Shown here piece after piece: positions 14,164 to 17,857 of a stretch of 17,857 bases of DNA. Under the pieces are notes generated by a model. That model was not told the DNA's origin. It was given only the letters and a program-made list of their open reading frames with translations, and did not search any database. How positions within the stretch are numbered: position 1 is the first letter of the stretch; every line of letters starts with the position of its first letter. This stretch comes from JAEUNJ01 sp052035955 (GTDB taxonomy: Bacteria > Pseudomonadota > Gammaproteobacteria > Burkholderiales > Rhodocyclaceae), in the NCBI GenBank assembly GCA_052035955.1, contig JBPOHD010000144.1, positions 1 through 17,857 on the forward strand, in the 5' to 3' direction. Position numbers and translations under genes: made by a program.

Positions 14164-15702
14164 ATGAGCAAAGACCACTTGGCGATTTTCGACACCACCT
14201 TGCGCGACGGCGAACAGAGCCCCGGTGCATCCATGACCCGGGAGGAAAAGCTGCGCATCGCCCGCCAACTGGAAAAGATGCGGGTCGACGTCATCGAGGC
14301 GGGTTTCCCGGCCGCTTCCAACGGCGATTTCGAATCCGTTCGCGCAGTTGCGGAATCCATCAAGGATTCCACGGTCGCTGCCCTCTCAAGGGCCTTCGAC
14401 AAGGACATCGCGCGTGCCCTGGAGGCGATTAAGCCGGCTCGCTCCGGTCGAATCCACACCTTCATCGCGACGAGCCCCATTCACATGGAAAAGAAGCTGC
14501 GGATGGCGCCGGACGATGTCATCGTGGCCGCCCGCAATGCCGTGCGATTCGCCCGCAATGGCATCGACAACGTCGAGTTCTCCTGCGAGGACGCGGGGAG
14601 GTCCGAACTGGATTTCCTCTGCCGCATCATCGAAGCGGTCATCGAGGAAGGCGCCCAGGTCATCAACATCCCCGACACTGTCGGCTACAACGTGCCGGAA
14701 CAATTCGCCGAGCGGATCCGCCTTCTGCGGGAGCGGGTGCCCAACTCGGACAAGGTGGTCTGGTCGGTCCATTGCCATAACGACCTCGGTCTTGCCGTCG
14801 CCAACTCCCTTGCGGCCGTCGGTGCAGGTGCGCGGCAAGTCGAATGCACCATCAACGGCCTGGGCGAAAGGGCCGGGAATGCAGCGCTCGAAGAGATCGT
14901 CATGGCGGTGCATACGCGGCAGGACGTGTTCGGTTGCGATACCCGAATAGATACCACCCAGATCGTTTCGGCCTCCAAGATGGTTTCCGGCATCACCGGG
15001 TTCCCCGTGCAACCCAACAAGGCCATCGTCGGCGCCAACGCATTCGCCCACGAATCCGGAATCCATCAGGACGGCGTGCTCAAGCACAGGGAGACCTACG
15101 AGATCATGCGCGCCGAGGACGTGGGTTGGAATACGAACAAGCTCGTCCTGGGCAAGCATTCAGGGCGGACCGCCTTCAAGGCCAGACTCAAGGACTTGGG
15201 CATCGAGGTGGATTCCGAGCAGGTCCTGAATGCCGCATTCGCTCGGTTCAAGGAACTCGCCGACAAGAAGCACGAGATCTTCGACGAGGACTTGCATGCG
15301 CTCATGTCCGACGAGGTGGTGACCCCGGACGACGAGTACTACCGCCTGGTTTCCTCGTCCTTCCGCTCCGAAACCGGCGAGCCTCCCCAGGCCGAACTCA
15401 CGCTCTCCGCTGGCGGTGCGGAACATCACGCGAAGGCGACCGGGAGCGGTCCCGTCGACGCGGCGCTCAAGGCCATCGAAAGCGTCGTCTCCAGTGGATC
15501 GGAACTGCTGCTCTACTCCGTCAATGCCATCACCACCGGCACCGATGCCCAGGGGGAGGTCACGGTTAGGTTGGCCAAGGCCGGCCGCATCGTCAACGGC
15601 CAAGGGGCAGACACGGATATCATCGTGGCCTCCGCCAAGGCCTACATCAATGCCCTGAACAAGCTGTATTCGGGTGCCGAGAAGCTGAATCCCCAAGTCT
15701 GA
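14164..15702 (+). CDS. leuA: 2-isopropylmalate synthase
   Basis: First committed enzyme of leucine synthesis, condensing acetyl-CoA with 2-ketoisovalerate. The 512-residue length is normal for LeuA type 1. The catalytic TIM barrel begins DTTLRDGEQSPGASM, with R14 and D15 at the active site. H203 and H205 in HCHNDLG bind the metal, and NGLGERAGNAALEE (231-244) supplies N239. The regulatory leucine-binding domain lies at about 390-508 (VSSSFRSETGEPPQAELTL onward), so feedback inhibition by leucine is expected. The chosen ATG has AGGAG six bases upstream. The open frame extends a further 131 codons upstream through pssA, but the conserved N-terminus MSKDHLAIFDTTLRDG fixes the start. The gene has its own predicted promoter and a leader of about 170 bases. 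Confidence 0.97.
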   Translation: MSKDHLAIFDTTLRDGEQSPGASMTREEKLRIARQLEKMRVDVIEAGFPAASNGDFESVRAVAESIKDSTVAALSRAFDKDIARALEAIKPARSGRIHTFIATSPIHMEKKLRMAPDDVIVAARNAVRFARNGIDNVEFSCEDAGRSELDFLCRIIEAVIEEGAQVINIPDTVGYNVPEQFAERIRLLRERVPNSDKVVWSVHCHNDLGLAVANSLAAVGAGARQVECTINGLGERAGNAALEEIVMAVHTRQDVFGCDTRIDTTQIVSASKMVSGITGFPVQPNKAIVGANAFAHESGIHQDGVLKHRETYEIMRAEDVGWNTNKLVLGKHSGRTAFKARLKDLGIEVDSEQVLNAAFARFKELADKKHEIFDEDLHALMSDEVVTPDDEYYRLVSSSFRSETGEPPQAELTLSAGGAEHHAKATGSGPVDAALKAIESVVSSGSELLLYSVNAITTGTDAQGEVTVRLAKAGRIVNGQGADTDIIVASAKAYINALNKLYSGAEKLNPQV

Positions 15703-15708
15703 TCGCCC

Positions 15709-15736
15709 GGCACGGCGGAGAACTCGCCGCCGTGCC
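15709..15736. terminator. First hairpin downstream of leuA
   Basis: A perfect 10-bp stem, GGCACGGCGG at 15709-15718 and CCGCCGTGCC at 15727-15736, with an 8-base loop starts six bases after the leuA stop. No T-run follows, so it may act as a 3' stabiliser or a factor-assisted terminator. Confidence 0.5.
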
Positions 15737-15742
15737 ATGTCG

Positions 15743-15774
15743 CGGCCCCGGGTTTATCATTGAACCCGGGGCCG
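15743..15774. terminator. Second hairpin downstream of leuA
   Basis: A perfect 12-bp stem, CGGCCCCGGGTT at 15743-15754 and AACCCGGGGCCG at 15763-15774, with an 8-base loop. It is only six bases after the first hairpin. The tail TGATCCCGCCCTTTT is poor in T near the stem. Together the two probably separate leuA from the sensor gene. Confidence 0.5.
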
Positions 15775-15858
15775 TGATCCCGCCCTTTTCCCGCGGACGG
15801 TCCGGAGGGAAGGGGGCATCTTCCAGTCCTCGGGACCATCCTTTCTTGACGAAAAGAC

Positions 15859-17778
15859 ATGCGCGCGACGAGCCGCGCGTTCGAGGGCGGCCTGATCCAG
15901 ATGGGGCTAGAACGCTTTTTCAACCTGGGACCGTATTCGATGGCCGCGGGTGCCCGCGCACGCCCCTGGCGTCTGATTGCCTTCATCGCGCTGCTTTATC
16001 TGGCCGTTCCCTTGCTCGGCATTGCGGTCTTCTGGACCCACCTCGACCAGGCCCGACAAGAGACCTTCGAAAATCTGGTCACGGTTGCCGAGTTCAAGAA
16101 GCGGGAATTGGAACAGTGGCTCCGTACGCGGACAGGCGACGCGGAGGAGGTGACGACGCGCGTCGTCCTGGCGGATCTCGTCGCAAGATGGATCGCGCAT
16201 GGAGATGTCGCGGCGAAGAACCTTGTTGCGGAACGATTGTCGGCATTGCATACCATCAAGGGATTCCAATCCGTCGTTCTCGCCGGCCCGGATGGTCAGG
16301 TGCTCATGGGATTCGGCGATGACCATTCAATTTCCGATGCGACGGGATCGGGGCCATTGCGCCAGGCGGCCGACTCCGGTCGGGTCGTTCGCAGCGCCAT
16401 CTACCGGGACGGGGCCGGGCGAACGCGGATCGATTTCCTGGCCCCCCTGAAGCGCAGAGCGAACGGCGGTGAGGGGCTCGTCGGCGTCGTGGTGTTGCGG
16501 GTGGATGCCGAGGCCGAGTTGTTTCCCATGGTTGCACGCTGGCCGACGAGGAGCGAAAGTGCCGAGACGGCCCTGATCAGGCGTGACGGCGACGCCGTAT
16601 TGTTCATGACGCCCTTGCGTCACCGAAATGCGGGGCCCTTCTCCCTGCGGGTGCCATTGAGTGACGAGGATCTCCCGGCTGCGATTTTCGCCAGGAACCC
16701 GGAAAAGCAATCCACCGAAGGGCGCGACTACCGCGGCGTTGCGGTCTTGGCAGCCCAGGCTCCGGTCAACGCTGGCGAGTGGCAGGTACTGGTCAAGGTC
16801 GATCGGTCCGAAGTCGTCGCGCCGCTCGTGGATCTCTCGGCCGCTTTGGCCATCCAGGCGGGAGGCGCGGTGACGGTCGTCTCCCTGCTGCTCGTGATGC
16901 TGTGGCGGGCCGAGCGCCGTTCCCATGACCTCGACATGGCGATGCAGGCGGCGGAAAAGGACCGGTTCCTCGCCCGCTTCTTCGACATGCCTTTCCTTGG
17001 CCTGGCATTGGCCAATCGGGATCGGACGCTGCTGCACGCCAATTCCCGCCTCTGCGAGATTCTCGGCTGTTCGAAGGAGGACCTTCTCCAGACCCGTTGG
17101 ACTCAATGGACCCACCCCGACGACCGGGACGCCAGCCGCACGGCCTACCAGCGCCTCGTCAATGGACACGACAGTCATATTTCGCTGCAGAAGCGATACG
17201 TGCGGAAGGACGGCGGAATCGTCCCCTCGCGCCTGGACATTCAGGTGATCCGGGATGCCAATGGGGCGGTGGATTGTTTCCTTGTCTTGGTCGAGGACAT
17301 CAGCGCCAGCCGAAAGGCGGAGATCGCCCTGCGGGAAAGCGAGGTCCGCTACCAGGCATTGATGGACAATTCGGCCGACGGTATCGTGATCGCCGATCCG
17401 GAGGGACGGATTCTAGAGATCAACCGTACCGGCGAGCAGATACTCGGCTACTCGAAGGCGCAAATCCGCTCGATGGTCCTTCGCGACCTTTTCCCCCGCG
17501 AGTACTGGGACCTCCACGCTGCCGCCCTGGGCGAATGCCTCGCGACGGGGCATGGTGAAGTCAGGAATGCCGTTGCCGTTCGCCAGGATGGCGGCCACGT
17601 ATCCTTGGATATCCGCGCTGCGATGGTGCAACTCGAGAGCGGCCCGGTTCTCCAGGGCGTGTTCAACGATGTTTCCGAGCGACAGCGGCAGCAAAAGGAA
17701 CGGCGACGTGCCGAGGAGGCCCACCGCAGCGCCCTAGCAACCAAGGGAGGCCCCCCGGCTCTGCCGGGGAGGCAGTAA
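15859..17778 (+). CDS. Membrane-anchored PAS sensor protein, output domain lost
   Basis: A 639-codon frame. Membrane helix 1 lies at about 38-60, a periplasmic Cache-like sensing region at about 61-327, and helix 2 at about 328-349. PAS 1 (about 370-486) contains FDMPFLGLALANRD and WTHPDDR, and PAS 2 (about 495-608) contains NSADGIVIADPEGRILEINRTGEQILGYS. A charged helix follows at 605-625 (ERQRQQKERRRAEEAHRSAL). Such proteins normally continue into a histidine kinase or GGDEF/EAL domain. Here, after residue 626, the frame enters unlike GC-palindromic DNA and stops at TAA (17776-17778). The gene therefore looks cut by an insertion near 17734-17745 and probably encodes a non-signalling stub. 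The start is uncertain: ATG 15859 lacks a clear ribosome site, and ATG 15901 and 15940 are alternatives. Confidence 0.8.
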   Translation: MRATSRAFEGGLIQMGLERFFNLGPYSMAAGARARPWRLIAFIALLYLAVPLLGIAVFWTHLDQARQETFENLVTVAEFKKRELEQWLRTRTGDAEEVTTRVVLADLVARWIAHGDVAAKNLVAERLSALHTIKGFQSVVLAGPDGQVLMGFGDDHSISDATGSGPLRQAADSGRVVRSAIYRDGAGRTRIDFLAPLKRRANGGEGLVGVVVLRVDAEAELFPMVARWPTRSESAETALIRRDGDAVLFMTPLRHRNAGPFSLRVPLSDEDLPAAIFARNPEKQSTEGRDYRGVAVLAAQAPVNAGEWQVLVKVDRSEVVAPLVDLSAALAIQAGGAVTVVSLLLVMLWRAERRSHDLDMAMQAAEKDRFLARFFDMPFLGLALANRDRTLLHANSRLCEILGCSKEDLLQTRWTQWTHPDDRDASRTAYQRLVNGHDSHISLQKRYVRKDGGIVPSRLDIQVIRDANGAVDCFLVLVEDISASRKAEIALRESEVRYQALMDNSADGIVIADPEGRILEINRTGEQILGYSKAQIRSMVLRDLFPREYWDLHAAALGECLATGHGEVRNAVAVRQDGGHVSLDIRAAMVQLESGPVLQGVFNDVSERQRQQKERRRAEEAHRSALATKGGPPALPGRQ

Positions 17779-17857
17779 AAGTTTGACGTATTCGGGGTTG
17801 TCCATCGTAGAGACTTCCAAACGTGAGCCGCCAAGCACACGAAAGGAAGAATCCCGA
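17742..17857. mobile_element. Probable end of an inserted mobile element (left end only)
   Basis: From about 17742 the coding pattern of the sensor gene stops. The DNA begins GGGAGG followed by a short GC palindrome (CCCCGGC 17753-17759, TCT, GCCGGGG 17763-17769). After this come less GC-rich bases and, at the very edge, AAAGGAAGA, a ribosome site suitably placed for an ATG beginning at 17857. This layout fits an insertion-sequence end followed by its transposase start, but I do not recognise the family. The exact junction, target duplication and other end cannot be seen. Confidence 0.45.
17753..17769. repeat. GC hairpin at the start of the inserted DNA
   Basis: CCCCGGC at 17753-17759 and GCCGGGG at 17763-17769 form a perfect 7-bp stem with a TCT loop. 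Subterminal hairpins of this kind occur in several transposon families and in REP-like repeats. Confidence 0.6.

Overview
The window is a GC-rich stretch of bacterial chromosome. Its gene content and order (pepA-holC-x-valS divergent from lptF-lptG; a sigma factor-DUF3619-DUF3106-RDD operon divergent from ilvB-ilvN-ilvC; then pssA and leuA) are typical of Betaproteobacteria, most likely a relative of the Rhodocyclales. That placement rests on gene order and protein character alone, since no rRNA or tRNA gene is present. Coding density is very high and no gene-free gap exceeds about 160 bases. No CRISPR array, tRNA or rRNA was seen.

Layout. Positions 1-176 hold the 3' end of an unrecognised plus-strand gene that converges on valS. 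Positions 266-5475 (minus) are a compact operon, pepA -> holC -> small hypothetical -> valS, with a good promoter at 5554-5583. lptF and lptG (5585-7734, plus) form a translationally coupled pair encoding the membrane part of the LPS export ABC transporter. They end stop-to-stop against a minus-strand operon (9661 down to 7735). That operon encodes an ECF-like sigma factor, a single-pass membrane protein (DUF3619), a secreted helical-repeat protein (DUF3106) and an RDD membrane protein. From 9787 rightward the branched-chain amino-acid cluster ilvB-ilvN-ilvC runs to a strong intrinsic terminator at 13100-13131. pssA follows, then a promoter, a tiny Leu-rich ORF and leuA. After leuA lie two strong tandem hairpins and a membrane-bound PAS sensor gene. 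That gene loses its output domain near 17735-17745, apparently through insertion of foreign DNA running off the right edge.

How the genes work together. ilvBNC makes the valine/isoleucine precursors and leuA diverts 2-ketoisovalerate to leucine. pssA supplies phosphatidylserine for phosphatidylethanolamine, and lptFG moves LPS to the outer membrane.

The best candidate for an undescribed system is the four-gene sigma/DUF3619/DUF3106/RDD operon. Its order and predicted locations (cytoplasm, inner membrane, periplasm, inner membrane) match an envelope-signalling sigma/anti-sigma module. The secreted protein consists of six tandem 18-residue units. The sigma factor appears to start at a CTG codon, so an ordinary gene caller would truncate it. 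The second candidate is the leuA leader: a 28-codon ORF with eight leucine codons whose ATG coincides with the predicted transcription start, and whose promoter -10 box sits inside an inverted repeat.
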